A DNA stretch of 64,000 bases from Ascoidea rubescens DSM 1968 (taxonomy: Eukaryota > Ascomycota > Saccharomycetes > Ascoideales > Ascoideaceae). The position numbers and the translations under genes are program-made. The notes beneath the pieces were generated by a model that was given only the letters and a program-made list of their open reading frames with translations, was not told the DNA's origin and did no database searches. Position 1 is the first letter of the stretch; every line of letters starts with the position of its first letter. The stretch is from contig NW_017962914.1 in assembly GCF_001661345.1 (NCBI RefSeq), forward strand, positions 584,439-648,438. Reading direction: 5' to 3'. Positions 1 through 10,908 of this stretch are shown in pieces.

Positions 1-4
1 CAAA

Positions 5-76
5 TCCGTGATAGTTTAGTGGCTAGAATTACCGCTTGTCGCGTGGTAGACCGGGGTTCAATTCCCCGTCGCGGAG
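5..76 (+). tRNA. tRNA-Asp (GTC)
   Basis: Complete 72-nt cloverleaf. The acceptor arm TCCGTGA pairs with the 3' strand TCGCGGA, leaving G as the discriminator base. The anticodon GTC is at 38-40, after T37. The B box is the GGTTCAATTCC at 55-65 and the A box lies around 12-22. The sequence is very close to yeast tRNA-Asp as I recall it. There is no intron. A T-rich run starting at 77 is a suitable RNA polymerase III terminator. Confidence 0.96.
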
Positions 77-639
77 TTTTCTTTTCTGTGCATTTTTTTA
101 TTTTTTTATTTCGTAGATAATCACTAAATTCTTTGTTACTCGACTGCTTTCGAAAACAAACGATATACCTGTAATTTTGTTGATAATAGATCCAATAATA
201 TGTAAAATTTTAGATGTTAAAGAATGTGAATGTTAACCTATAAAGTAATAGTAATGTAAAAAGTAAAATAAAACTAGATATAGTTAACAGAATTTAATAT
301 ATCAAAGTAAAAATGTAGAAATGAATAGGTGAGATAAGATAAAATAAAATTTGAAAAGAAATCAACTTTTTTGTCAAGAAAATAAAAACCCATAAAGTTT
401 TTTGTGAAAAATAAAAGCATAATAAAGTGAATAAATAAAATTTTTGCTCGATATATCCATTGAACAAGCTCTATACAAAATGATAACTAATAACCCTTAT
501 ACATATGAGATAAAAGAATTAAAAAAAATAGGAAAAAATGGAGAAAAAAAAAGAGTAAAAAACGGAAAAAAACGTACCAATTTAAACTAGTTGTGATGAA
601 TTGTGCAATAATTTGAATTAAAAAAAAATGAATAAAATA
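77..639. other. Intergenic, AT-rich, no gene seen
   Basis: This stretch lies between the tRNA-Asp terminator and the 3' end of the leftward MUK1-like gene. It is A-rich with short poly-A runs. It probably holds the MUK1 3' untranslated region. I see no coding or RNA signal. Confidence 0.6.
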
Positions 640-1776
640 TCATGATGCAAAACCCTTATTTTCCTTTACCCAATCGACTAATTTTACATAATCTTCAAAA
701 ATTTCTCTCAACTCTCTTAATTTTAAATCTTCAAATTCCGAATTTCGATGTTTGCCAATTGATTTTGATAACAAGTTATTACTAATAGGATTTTTCTTCA
801 ATGGATAATTTAAGGGATCAATTTCTGGTTCTTCTAAGATTCCTGGATTACTAAGTGATTTAATGTGTCTTTGATTTGTAGGAGGAGGTGGAAGATTCAT
901 GGGAAAGTTATAGTTATTAACAACTGTTGTAGATGAAGTTGTAGATGAAGTTGATGTGCTAACCGTTGTCATATCAACATTTGAATTGACACCAGAATTC
1001 GGATTGGAATTTGGGATTCCCAAATTTCCATTTGAAAAATTTCTTTTCAATGAGCCAAAGATAGGTGTAATAGAAGACAAGTGACTTTGGACAGATGCAG
1101 ATCGACTTCTATTAGGAGAGTTTGGCTTATTGAAATTAAGATCACCATTAGTGATTTCATTACTAGAAATAGTAGGAAGAGAACTATTTGAAGATATCGC
1201 CTTCCATCTCATCAACCTGTTTAAAGGATTTGATGAAGGGTTGGAAATAGAATTAGAGTTGGAATTAGCGTTGGAATTGGAATTGGAATAAAAATTAACG
1301 AATGGCTGAGAAATATGAATATCGTCAATTGATTTAGAGCTATTACTACTTGCTTGAGATTGAGCTCCATCAAAATCAGATGAATTTGTAGAAGGATTTG
1401 ATAACGTATCATCCATGCTACTAGCAATTGAAGGCTGGTCGATGATTTTCAAATTTTGAGTTAAATTTTGAGTTAAATTTGAAGTCAGCAGTGTTAGTGT
1501 TGAATTTAAATTTGAATTTGAAGATAGTCTGCCCAAAACACTTCGAAGGGAATTATCCAAAACATTAGATAAAACGCCTGCAGTTGATGCTAACTCGGAA
1601 GGTATTTGTAAAGAAAAACTTCTTACAGGTGGATTAATAAGGTGTGTATTATTATTGGAATTATTAATGCTGATATTATTATTATTAATATCATTATTAG
1701 TGTTGTTTTTAGATTCATTTATACTTGATAGTAAAGAAAAGGAGCTTGATTTCTTTCTATAGTTCGATTTTGATTT

Positions 1777-1824
<48 letters not shown>

Positions 1825-3336
1825 GCTGTTGTTGGCAGTGGCAGTGGCAGTATTGATGATAGTGGCGGTATTTGTATTAGCGGTTATATTAACATTATCA
1901 ATTGGGATTTTTGAAATTAGAGAGTTTTTATCATCTTGGTCTATTGATAAAGAGATATTCAAAGGTTTTGAAAGAAACTCTTTGATTTGATCAAATTGGT
2001 AAATGGTATTTCCTGGGGATGAATTTTGGGATTGGGGATTAGATGAATCATGGGGTTGGAGTTGAGAAGAGTTTTTAATTTTATTGTTGTGGATAGTAAT
2101 TTTTTCTTTTATGAGATCGTCGGATATGCTTAACTCTGAAGAAGTTATATTGATTAGGAAATGTAGAGCTGCTTCGATGTTGGTCAATACGTATAGTGCT
2201 TCACCATTTTCATCCCAAAATTGGTTATATCTAAATCTTTTGATATAAAGAAAATTTAGGAGAAGGTTGTCAATTTTTTTGTTTATGGTGGTGAAGAGTA
2301 GGATGGGTAGAAAGATGTCCATTGTTATTAGGGAAGACGATGAAGAAGAGGATAGAGAAGATTGGTCATTGTTGGTGGAAGTGGAGGTGGAAGTGGAGGT
2401 GTTGAGAGTAGTATTGATTAGATTTGTCAATTTTTTGTGAGCGTTTATTAGATAGTTTAGTTTATCTAGAGGAGATTTTACTTTATTTAGGTTGTTGAAT
2501 TGAGATTGAATTGGAATCAAGTCATTTAGGAGGGTTTTTATGTTGAATTTTTGATAAACGATTAAATCTAAAGATTGTAAGTCTATGTTTAGTAGGGATA
2601 GTAGGTATAGTTTTTTGTTTAAAAGAGATTGGGAGGCTAGGTCAGATTTATTTTTGTTGAATAGTTTGTTGTATAGATGGGAGCATAATTTTAGTTCGTT
2701 TAGTTCAATGTAGTAGTTAATTTTTTGGTAAACCAATTTCAAGTCAGATTTTGATAGTAGTTCTATATTTTTTTTTTTATTTAGGATTAGTTTTGTATTG
2801 TAGTTGTTGTAGTAGTTACTATTGTTTGATTTGTTTAGATAAAAGGAATTAAGAAAGATGTTAAACTGGATGTAGTAGTTTTGAAATAGAAAGGATATTT
2901 CATTGGTATTCAAAGGATGAGAGTATTTTGGTTCTTGCAACGATTTCAAGAAGTCGTCATATAGGAGTTGTAGGTTTTTGGGTAAAGTATGGTCAATTGA
3001 TAGATTGGATAGATTGTATTGATTATTTTCGAAAGAGGTTGGATTGGATGAAGAAGCGGAGCTTAAGGGAATTATTATATCATTAGAGGTAGGACCTGTG
3101 GTTGTAATAGCATTTGCACCGGTAGTGTTTGCGGTTTTGTTGGTGGTGTTGGTGGTGGTACTGGTACTGGTACTGGTATTATTAGAGGCATCAGTATGAG
3201 AAGCAGAGGTGGCAGTGGATACAGTGGCGGTATGATTGCTGGTGGCAATGATATTATCTATTCCATAGGATTCCTTTAGTTTTGCTTCCTGGGCCCATTT
3301 TATGTGATTAGGATCTTCGGGAGGAGTGTGAAACAT
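640..3336 (-). CDS. MUK1: VPS9-domain Rab5-type GEF, Muk1-like
   Basis: Predicted 898-residue protein starting at an ATG. VPS9 domains exchange GDP for GTP on Rab5-family GTPases (Vps21/Ypt52/Ypt53 in yeast) on endosomes. Residues about 288-400 fit a VPS9 core: a helix at 288-307, then DIFLPILLFTT (D340), then IKRFR, then LYVLTN (Y382, T385). The Asp, Tyr and Thr match the family's catalytic residues. There is no CUE domain at the C-terminus, which argues for Muk1 rather than Vps9. The N-terminal 110 residues are Thr/Ser/Asn-rich, and the region after 400 is disordered with a run of about 16 Asn encoded by TTA repeats on the + strand near 1778-1824. The last 30 residues form a charged helix. 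It is much longer than S. cerevisiae Muk1 (about 610 residues), mostly through low-complexity sequence. It is transcribed away from NRD1 across a shared 1.4 kb promoter. Confidence 0.68.
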
Positions 3337-4715
3337 TTAGAAGAGGAACAAGACGAGACTCTAACACAGATAGAGCAGCAGGAAGAGAAGAAGAGAAGAA
3401 AAGAGAAGAAGAGAAGGAAGAGAAGAGAACAGATAACCAAGGAGAATACTGCGATATCAAATGGATGGGACAGGCAGAAAGAAACCAGCCAGCTTGGACA
3501 ACAGATTCTGAGGGGACTCTTATAGGGCTGGGAAGAAGGGCATTGGTGGGTAGCAGAAAAGACAGCAAAAGAGGCAGCAGAAAAGACAGCTGGGAAGCAG
3601 ACAGAAGAGGCGCAGAGGAAGCAAAAGCAACAAAAGCAGCAAAGGCAGCAAAGGCAGCAAAGAAGGGCATCGCACACGTGCAAGAGAGTTAGGGTAAGCA
3701 CACGTGTTATTATGTAACACACTGAAAACGTAATTTGCGCTTTTCTGCGCATTGATGCTTTGGTGTGCTTTTAACCTGCACAAACCACTGCTGTGGTTTG
3801 CACGTGTATCACGTGTTTTAAATATGGTGTCGGGTAACGGCTGTTTTTCTTATGGGTTGAGAGGAGGGTATAAATACTCCCTACTCGGTCTCTTTTCTCT
3901 TCACTCTTTTCTTAACCACTCTTTTCTTAACACTATTATCGTTGATTTGCTGGCGATTTATCGAGTATCGTTAACTTGTATCCTTAATTCTGCTGGAATT
4001 ATCCTTTATTTCTTTATATCTTTCTCTTGTCGTCTCATCTCTTTTTTTCACTGTAACGGTGGTTTTATTCCAAGAATTTAACTCTGTCTCACTTCGTTTG
4101 CTCTCTAAATTTCACCTTCGAAAGTAAAAGAAAAGAAAAAAAAATCACAAGAAAACGGAAAACAATTAAAAATCTCAAGAGTTTTTGTCTTGACTGAATT
4201 ATTATTTATACAAACAAACAAACGAGTAAAAATAAATTAATAAGTAACAACAATTAATATACAATAAACAATAAATAATAAACAATACATTTCATAGCAA
4301 CAACTTAGTCTACTTGATTAACTTAGGTATTAACTATTAAGTACTAAACCCGATTCTTTTCAAAGTTTCATTTATCTAAATTGTAACTATTAAAATCATC
4401 TTTTAATCGCAAAAGAATCTATTTTCGTTGAAAATAATAATACTAGGCTCCTAAATATATCGATTTACCTACATCTCTATCTATCTCTATCTCTCTATCT
4501 CTCTATTTCTGCTTTCTTTAGTTAGAAATTCTATTGATTCTCCATATTAAACTTAACTCTCTAAAATCATAAATTCGTTATAAATTCGTTATAATTTTGT
4601 TATAAATCTTAAATTACCTTAATTAACTACATTTCTCTGATTGAATATTCACTGAAAAAAAACATAAAAACATAAAAACATAAAAAATAAAAATAAATAG
4701 AAAAGAAAAATAAAA
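3337..4715. promoter_or_regulatory. Divergent promoter of MUK1-like gene and NRD1, with long NRD1 leader
   Basis: The MUK1 side (3337-3670) is a purine-rich tract on the + strand, hence pyrimidine-rich in the MUK1 sense. Four CACGTG words lie at 3675, 3701, 3801 and 3810. A Reb1-like CGGGTAA is at 3831-3837 and a TATAAATA box at 3869-3876. If transcription starts shortly after that box, the NRD1 leader is roughly 700-800 nt. Inside the leader are GTAA words at 4053, 4124, 4226, 4244 and 4383, and TCTT words at 4025, 4188 and 4399. These resemble Nrd1 (GUAA) and Nab3 (UCUU) RNA sites. Confidence 0.6.
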
Positions 4716-7091
4716 ATGTCAAATTCGGATACTATCATTGAAAATTTCGAAAATATCTTAAACGAATTTCCAAGTTTAAAACCTCCAGGTGTATCTGGTG
4801 CTAGAATTAAAAAATTAACTGAACTAATCATTAAAAATAACAACCTATATATCCAACTAATCGATAAATTATACTCTCATTGTAACAACATTAATCAATC
4901 TCACAAACTAGGTGCTCTCTATCTCTTGGACTCAATATCAAGAGCCTTTCAAAATCAAATCTCTAAAAATTCAAATTCAATCTCAAATCTAAATTACTCA
5001 AATGCCTTGAATAAACTAAGAAGCTTCGTTCCTGATTTACTAGACTCAACTCTACTAAATCTATCCAATGATTCAACTGACTCAAATGACTCAACCCAAA
5101 AGGAAAAGATCCATAAATTAATCAAGATTTGGCAAAAATCAAAGACCTTTGATAACTCAACTCTACAAAATATCATAAATAAATACTACAATAACACTAA
5201 CAATGATAACACAATTCCAACTAACAACACCTCAACAAAATTTAAATCAATCATCTCTTCTTCATCTGCCAACAATACCCTCAACTCAGCTCCCCCTTCT
5301 TCAGAAAATAACTCAAACCCATTGGACCTCTTGAAATCTTTAGCCTCTTTGGCCAATAAACCTCAGCCCCCAATTAAATCCCCATCTCCTCCTCTAAACC
5401 TACCTTTAAATACTCCTCCAACAACCAACTCAATTTTAAACTCATTCAACAGTCCAACCAGTTCCAATGCAAATACCAACAATATTATCAATACCAATAC
5501 AAATAATAACTTTCAAAATTCACCTCAAAATAAAAATCAAAGTTATGATCAAAATTTTAACACTCACAATTTTAATAATCAAAACTTGAGCCAAATTCAA
5601 TCCCAACCTCAATCTCAATCCCAATCTCAATCAGAAATTCAAAATCAAAATCAAAATCAGCCTCCTGTAAATCCAAACGATTTTTTACAATTCATTCAAA
5701 AAATCTTACCTGGTACTCAACAACAGAATTTGCCCCCTCTTGATCAATTGCTCACAATGGTTCAGCAACAACAACAAAATAATAACAATAATAACATCAA
5801 CATGGGTAACATCAATGAAATGAATATAAATGAAATGAGCAATATGAATGCAATTGATAATATGGCTAATAGCATGAACATGAACAATATGAACATGAAC
5901 AACATGAATATGAACGGTATGAATATGAACAACATGAACAGCATGAACATGAACATGAACAACATGAACATGAATAACATGAACATGAATGGTGATTTTA
6001 ACAATAATTCAAATAGACAACCAATGCCCTCACAAGAAGAACTATTTAAAAGCTCTCAAAACTCTCGTGGTCGCCGTATGGGTCGTTTGGACAATAATAA
6101 TAATATGAATAGTATGAATAATATGAATAATATGAGCAATATGAACAATACGAACAACATGAGTAATAGATTTAACCATCATGATAGATCAAGATCTCCA
6201 AACATGAACCGTAATCTGTATCGTAATGATCGTAGTGGTCGTAATGATTCTTTCAATTCAAGATTACCTTCAAAAGATAGAAATGTAAATAATAAACTAT
6301 TAACTCAGCCTCAAGGCCACGTTGTTGGCGAATTGAATACTCCTGGTACTGCCCATTATAGAGAAAGAAATGTATCTTTTGATCCACGTCTACCTAGTGG
6401 TTTAATTAAAGTCTTGAGTAGAACTGTATTTATTGGAGGTGTTCCGCCCTCAATGAATGAAAAAGGTTTGGCCGATATTTTGCGTCCATATGCTGAAGTT
6501 CAATCTGTAATTTTGAATTCTGAAAGAAAACATGCTTTTGTCAAAGTGTATTCAAGAAAAGAAGCTGAAAATGTTCTAGCATCCTTCAGCAAAAACAGTA
6601 ACCCAAACTTATCCTTAAGAACAAGATGGGGGGTTGGCTTTGGTCCAAGAGACTGCTGCGACTATCAACACGGTGTCAGTATAATTCCCCTAGCCAGATT
6701 GACTGATGCTGACAAAAGGTGGATGGTGAAGGCTCAATGGGGAGGAACTGGGGGCAAAGAGTTGGTTCCAGGTGTGGTTGTAGAGGAACCCGATATCGAG
6801 GTTGGTGCTGGTTTATCTTCCAAGGCTATTAGCAAGAAAATGCCCACCAATGGCTCCAGAAATGGTCCAAGATCCACAAAACCTGGTGAGCCTGACGACT
6901 TTTACACTGATCCATTCAATAACAACACCACTGTGCCATTAATTTCTAATGATTCTAATCCACTAGCTAACCTCTTCAGCAACAGCAACGCCAACAGCCA
7001 AACTAACTCTCAAATGTCTCCACAAAACAGTCAAGTATCAGCTCTTCTCAGCACTCTCAGCTCAATGATGCCTCAGCAAAGTACACAGTAA
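4716..7091 (+). CDS. NRD1: Nrd1, RNA-binding termination factor
   Basis: Predicted 791-residue nuclear protein starting at an ATG. Nrd1, with Nab3 and Sen1, terminates short non-coding RNA polymerase II transcripts and hands them to the exosome. The N-terminal 145 residues form a CID that binds the Ser5-phosphorylated polymerase tail (motifs LKPPGVSGARIKKLT and GALYLLDSISRAFQ). Residues about 190-530 are Asn/Gln/Met-rich, including a block of repeated MNNMN units at 5870-5990. The RRM begins near residue 566 (TVFIGGVPPSMNEKGL, then HAFVKVYSR) and is followed by the Nrd1-specific segment WGVGFGPRDCCDYQHG, which is highly diagnostic. S. cerevisiae Nrd1 has 575 residues; the extra length is in the low-complexity middle. 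The upstream leader carries its own likely binding motifs, suggesting self-control. Confidence 0.95.
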   Translation: MSNSDTIIENFENILNEFPSLKPPGVSGARIKKLTELIIKNNNLYIQLIDKLYSHCNNINQSHKLGALYLLDSISRAFQNQISKNSNSISNLNYSNALNKLRSFVPDLLDSTLLNLSNDSTDSNDSTQKEKIHKLIKIWQKSKTFDNSTLQNIINKYYNNTNNDNTIPTNNTSTKFKSIISSSSANNTLNSAPPSSENNSNPLDLLKSLASLANKPQPPIKSPSPPLNLPLNTPPTTNSILNSFNSPTSSNANTNNIINTNTNNNFQNSPQNKNQSYDQNFNTHNFNNQNLSQIQSQPQSQSQSQSEIQNQNQNQPPVNPNDFLQFIQKILPGTQQQNLPPLDQLLTMVQQQQQNNNNNNINMGNINEMNINEMSNMNAIDNMANSMNMNNMNMNNMNMNGMNMNNMNSMNMNMNNMNMNNMNMNGDFNNNSNRQPMPSQEELFKSSQNSRGRRMGRLDNNNNMNSMNNMNNMSNMNNTNNMSNRFNHHDRSRSPNMNRNLYRNDRSGRNDSFNSRLPSKDRNVNNKLLTQPQGHVVGELNTPGTAHYRERNVSFDPRLPSGLIKVLSRTVFIGGVPPSMNEKGLADILRPYAEVQSVILNSERKHAFVKVYSRKEAENVLASFSKNSNPNLSLRTRWGVGFGPRDCCDYQHGVSIIPLARLTDADKRWMVKAQWGGTGGKELVPGVVVEEPDIEVGAGLSSKAISKKMPTNGSRNGPRSTKPGEPDDFYTDPFNNNTTVPLISNDSNPLANLFSNSNANSQTNSQMSPQNSQVSALLSTLSSMMPQQSTQ

Positions 7092-7232
7092 GCTCTTTAT
7101 ATTTTTAATGTTCAATGTCTAATACTTCAATGTTCAATGTATATTTTCTGGTTTCTAAAAGTTTGTTTTCAATATGATATATTCGTCAATCGTCTATTTT
7201 CTGGGAAACGATATCTCTGTTTCAAAAATCAT

Positions 7233-7323
<91 letters not shown>

Positions 7324-7327
7324 TTNT

Positions 7328-7418
<91 letters not shown>

Positions 7419-7659
7419 TTTTTTTAATTTATTGGATATTTAATAATATTGCTTCTTACTTTTTTTCTCATTTTCACAACTTCAAATCAATCTATCGATA
7501 AATCAGCTTTTTTAGCATGTTTTTTGTTTTATCTTTTTTCAAGCCCAAAATAAGTATTTTTGTTGTTCTACTATCCTACTATCATTTAAACATTGTTATC
7601 TTTTTATCTATTAAAATTGAAATACATATATCGAATATAATACACAGGCCAATATTTAC
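7092..7659. other. Convergent 3' region of NRD1 and DNA2
   Basis: Both flanking genes end here. The region is dominated by an ATTT array. No gene is seen outside the array. Confidence 0.6.
7231..7421. repeat. ATTT tetranucleotide array with an unresolved base
   Basis: About 190 bp of near-perfect ATTT units. One undetermined base sits at 7326, and the repeat phase shifts across it, so the true array length is uncertain. It probably lies in the NRD1 3' untranslated region or just beyond. Confidence 0.95.
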
Positions 7660-10600
7660 TTAGAATTTGTACATCTTTTCAGCATTTTCTGGAAGATTGT
7701 AGCTCCACCCATTGCTTTCAGCTAGCAAAATAAAGTCTCTGATAGTTTTCGATGATTCCAACGTCAGTCTTGAGCCTATCACTATCAACTTGCTTCTGCT
7801 TCTTGTCATTGCAACGTTGATTCTTCTCCATTCATTTAGCAAAGCTCCTACATTGTGTTCTGGATTTGATCTAACCAAAGATATAATAATGCAATCCTTA
7901 TCGCGTCCTTGAAACTGGTCAGCAGTTAATATTTCAATCTTTTTTCGTCTATACAATAAACGATTTAGTAATCTTAACTGTCCTCGATACAAAGACATGA
8001 CTCCAATAGAAGATTCATCAACACCACATGCCAACAAACTTTCAACAATTATTTTGACTAGTTCTGATTCCACAGAGTTAGTAACTTGATCATTAAAGGC
8101 TGTTTCCAAAGCTGGGACCTTGTCATTGTTCAAAAACAAAACTTTGGAATCCTCTCTAAGAATCACACGGACCCAATCTTTCTGACCATCAAGAAACTTA
8201 GTTTTATATCCATCTATTAAGTGAGGATTGTCGATTGGCAAAAATCTGCTAGAGACTGTTTCATTTCCAGCTTTCAATTTTCCATTATAGACCAATGTAT
8301 TCGATAACAACATCACTTCTTTACACATTCTATACTGATAAGTTAGCTCAGACAACCCTTCAGGATATTTTTCTGATAAAATTTTAAATAAACTTTCTGA
8401 TAATCCTTTGGCATTGGGCGAAATAACCAAAGGTGGCAATTGGAAATGATCGCCAACTAGTATAAATTTTTCACATAATCTCAAGGGTCCAAGACAAATG
8501 GGCATCATAATTTGAGAAGCCTCATCTATAATACAATAATCAAAAGAATCTCGATATGAGAAAAGCCAGTTGTTTATTTGAAGACAAGTCGATGCCACAA
8601 TTGGGGGTTCAAAAAACAATCGATTTAAATCTTCTTTATTTTCAATGTTGTGACTAAATGGCGAGTATTTTTTAATATCAGGGTGGATTCTTGATGCAGT
8701 GCCAATCCTTATAAAATTATCAACTTTTAAGTCTATTAGCTTAAGTAAAATATTATCCACAGCTGAATTTGTGAATGACGCTATTAAGACAGTCTTATTT
8801 TGGGATATTAAATATTTAATGAAAAATGCAATCAAAGTAGATTTACCAGTTCCGGGCATGCCTAAAATTAAAGAAAAGGAATCAGCAGTTAGCATTTTAT
8901 TTAGAGCATTTAATTGATCAGAGTTGAATTTGATACCAGTGTTTGATATATTTAAGTTTCGAATTAATTTTCTCGAATTAAAAGTTGGTGATTTGTGTTT
9001 GACGAGTATTTCTCTTGTTAATGTGTCACCTGTGGGAGAGAATAAATTTAGCAAATTAAATCTAGATAAGGCTAAATTGAAATAGATATTTTTGTCAATT
9101 CTATAAGTTTTAAAACTTTGAGGTTGATTCATAGTAAAGCTGGAAATTATTATTGGAATTTCACTAAAATCTTTTTGTAAATCGATTGTTATGAATTGTG
9201 AATTGATTGAAACGATATAACCAAAACCGATACCAAATTGGCCATTTTCTTCACTTAAGATAATTGAATCTGTTTTATATAATTGAGAGGTATTCAAAGG
9301 TAATTTGATTTCGCTATTTGAGTGCCTTATAAAGGTAAATTGGAATAAATCATTTTCGGTTTTCTCTACTTTTTTATGAATGTCTTGCAATTGAGTACTA
9401 TTGGGAGTATTTGGTTTGTAGTCACTCGTTAGGATTAAATTTGATAAACATTTGCCATTTAATAGTTCCTTTTTACTTGAATTTAAAGACCAAGATTGGT
9501 GTTTATCTTTGAAAAAGTGATTTTCTTCTGTATTAATAAGATTGTGCCAATGTTGAAAAAAAGTTTGATCAGTCTCAGTAAGATATGCAGTTAAAGCGAT
9601 TGATTCATCGAGTAAAGGATTTTCTAAATCTTGAGTATCAGTTAAACTGTTTAATACAAGACACTCATTTTTAAAAATACAACGATCACAATTTTTATTA
9701 TTTATAATTTTGGGTAATTTATTATTATTATTAAAATCAATTTGAATTTTGGCCAATTGATTTCTTTTGATAAATAAATTTTTAATGTCATTTAAATTCA
9801 AGTCATTTTTAATAAATTTGTTTAATTTGGTGTATATTAAGAAATTAAAATTGTTTTGGTTCAAAATGTTAATGTTGTATCTTTGGAATAATAATAGGTT
9901 ATAAAAAATTAATTGAGCGTTATGATTAAAGTATTCTTTCCCAGTTTTGACTTCAAGAGGAATTAAGTAGTTTTGATTGGTTTCAGTTATTTGAGAGGTT
10001 AAATCGATGATACCCTTGATACCAAAAATTGGAGACCAAATGCTTTCTTCAGCATCGAATATTTTTGTTACTTTAATGGACCTCTTGTCAAAGTTATTTG
10101 AGCCTTTTGAGTTATTGTTTGAGTAATTTGTACCATTTTGAGTGTTGGGAATATTAGTGATGGTGTTCTTTGAATAAGTTCTTCCAAAACTTTTGCGATT
10201 GCTGGCGTTAATGTTGCTAGTATTGTTGAATATTTTTTTTCTTTCTTTGTTTTGAAAGTAGTTTTGGTGCCAGTATTTAATTGAATCAATGTGCTGGACC
10301 AATTCTTTTTTGAAATTGTCTATTGTAATATCCAATAGAATTAATTGAAGTTTATAGTTATTTTCGAGGATTAACTCGTTAATTAGGTTATTTATATAAA
10401 CATCTGAGGTGTTATCGTTCAATAAACAATGCTGAAAGAGTTTATGAATTATGTTGCCCAAAATCAAATGGATCGAAAAAATGGAAGGAAAATTAAATTT
10501 TGTATCGATAATTGATTTTCTCTGACAATAAATGGAGTCTGAAACTGAAGTTGATGATAATAGCACATCTGGATTGAGCACCAACAAGTAGAAGTTTTGA

Positions 10601-10908
10601 TTGGTGAAATCAATGACATTGGTAGGAAGTTTCTTTGTTGTGTAATCTGAATTCAAAGAAATAACTGGGTTTAAATCGACGATATTCAAAATGGAGCCTT
10701 TTTCGAAATCCAAGAGCAACCAGCTATCTCTGATGAAAAGCTTTGTCACAACTGTATTCGCGTCAGATAAAGTCAACAAAAGCTGTTCCTTGGAGACTCT
10801 TTTCTTGTTGACAGGATTGAACTTGAAGTACTTGACGGTTCTGACGCCTGTGATGTTGTATCTGTACACGTTGTCTCTTTCAAACTGCCATTCAACAGTG
10901 CTCGCCAT
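7660..10908 (-). CDS. DNA2: Dna2 nuclease-helicase
   Basis: Predicted 1082-residue nuclear enzyme that trims Okazaki flaps and resects DNA ends. Residue numbers start from the ATG at 10908; the frame stays open to a TTG at 10977, which I reject as a start. The RecB-like nuclease has H155, D302 and ExK (E319, K321 in LEVKTGK). Iron-sulphur cysteines are C128, C407, C410 and C416. The SF1 helicase has Walker A GMPGTGKST near 683-691, then DEAS, VGDHFQLPP, YQYRM, ADQFQGRD and the final VAMTRSRSKL. All key residues look present. S. cerevisiae Dna2 has 1522 residues; here the long disordered N-terminus is missing and the protein starts almost at the conserved domain. It is divergent from enolase. 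Confidence 0.95.
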   Translation of the reverse strand: MASTVEWQFERDNVYRYNITGVRTVKYFKFNPVNKKRVSKEQLLLTLSDANTVVTKLFIRDSWLLLDFEKGSILNIVDLNPVISLNSDYTTKKLPTNVIDFTNQNFYLLVLNPDVLLSSTSVSDSIYCQRKSIIDTKFNFPSIFSIHLILGNIIHKLFQHCLLNDNTSDVYINNLINELILENNYKLQLILLDITIDNFKKELVQHIDSIKYWHQNYFQNKERKKIFNNTSNINASNRKSFGRTYSKNTITNIPNTQNGTNYSNNNSKGSNNFDKRSIKVTKIFDAEESIWSPIFGIKGIIDLTSQITETNQNYLIPLEVKTGKEYFNHNAQLIFYNLLLFQRYNINILNQNNFNFLIYTKLNKFIKNDLNLNDIKNLFIKRNQLAKIQIDFNNNNKLPKIINNKNCDRCIFKNECLVLNSLTDTQDLENPLLDESIALTAYLTETDQTFFQHWHNLINTEENHFFKDKHQSWSLNSSKKELLNGKCLSNLILTSDYKPNTPNSTQLQDIHKKVEKTENDLFQFTFIRHSNSEIKLPLNTSQLYKTDSIILSEENGQFGIGFGYIVSINSQFITIDLQKDFSEIPIIISSFTMNQPQSFKTYRIDKNIYFNLALSRFNLLNLFSPTGDTLTREILVKHKSPTFNSRKLIRNLNISNTGIKFNSDQLNALNKMLTADSFSLILGMPGTGKSTLIAFFIKYLISQNKTVLIASFTNSAVDNILLKLIDLKVDNFIRIGTASRIHPDIKKYSPFSHNIENKEDLNRLFFEPPIVASTCLQINNWLFSYRDSFDYCIIDEASQIMMPICLGPLRLCEKFILVGDHFQLPPLVISPNAKGLSESLFKILSEKYPEGLSELTYQYRMCKEVMLLSNTLVYNGKLKAGNETVSSRFLPIDNPHLIDGYKTKFLDGQKDWVRVILREDSKVLFLNNDKVPALETAFNDQVTNSVESELVKIIVESLLACGVDESSIGVMSLYRGQLRLLNRLLYRRKKIEILTADQFQGRDKDCIIISLVRSNPEHNVGALLNEWRRINVAMTRSRSKLIVIGSRLTLESSKTIRDFILLAESNGWSYNLPENAEKMYKF

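Noticed and set aside
3300-3783. Several Cys/Phe/Leu-rich and Lys/Ala-rich frames near the MUK1 promoter
   Set aside because: They come from the purine/pyrimidine-asymmetric promoter tract and lack any domain.
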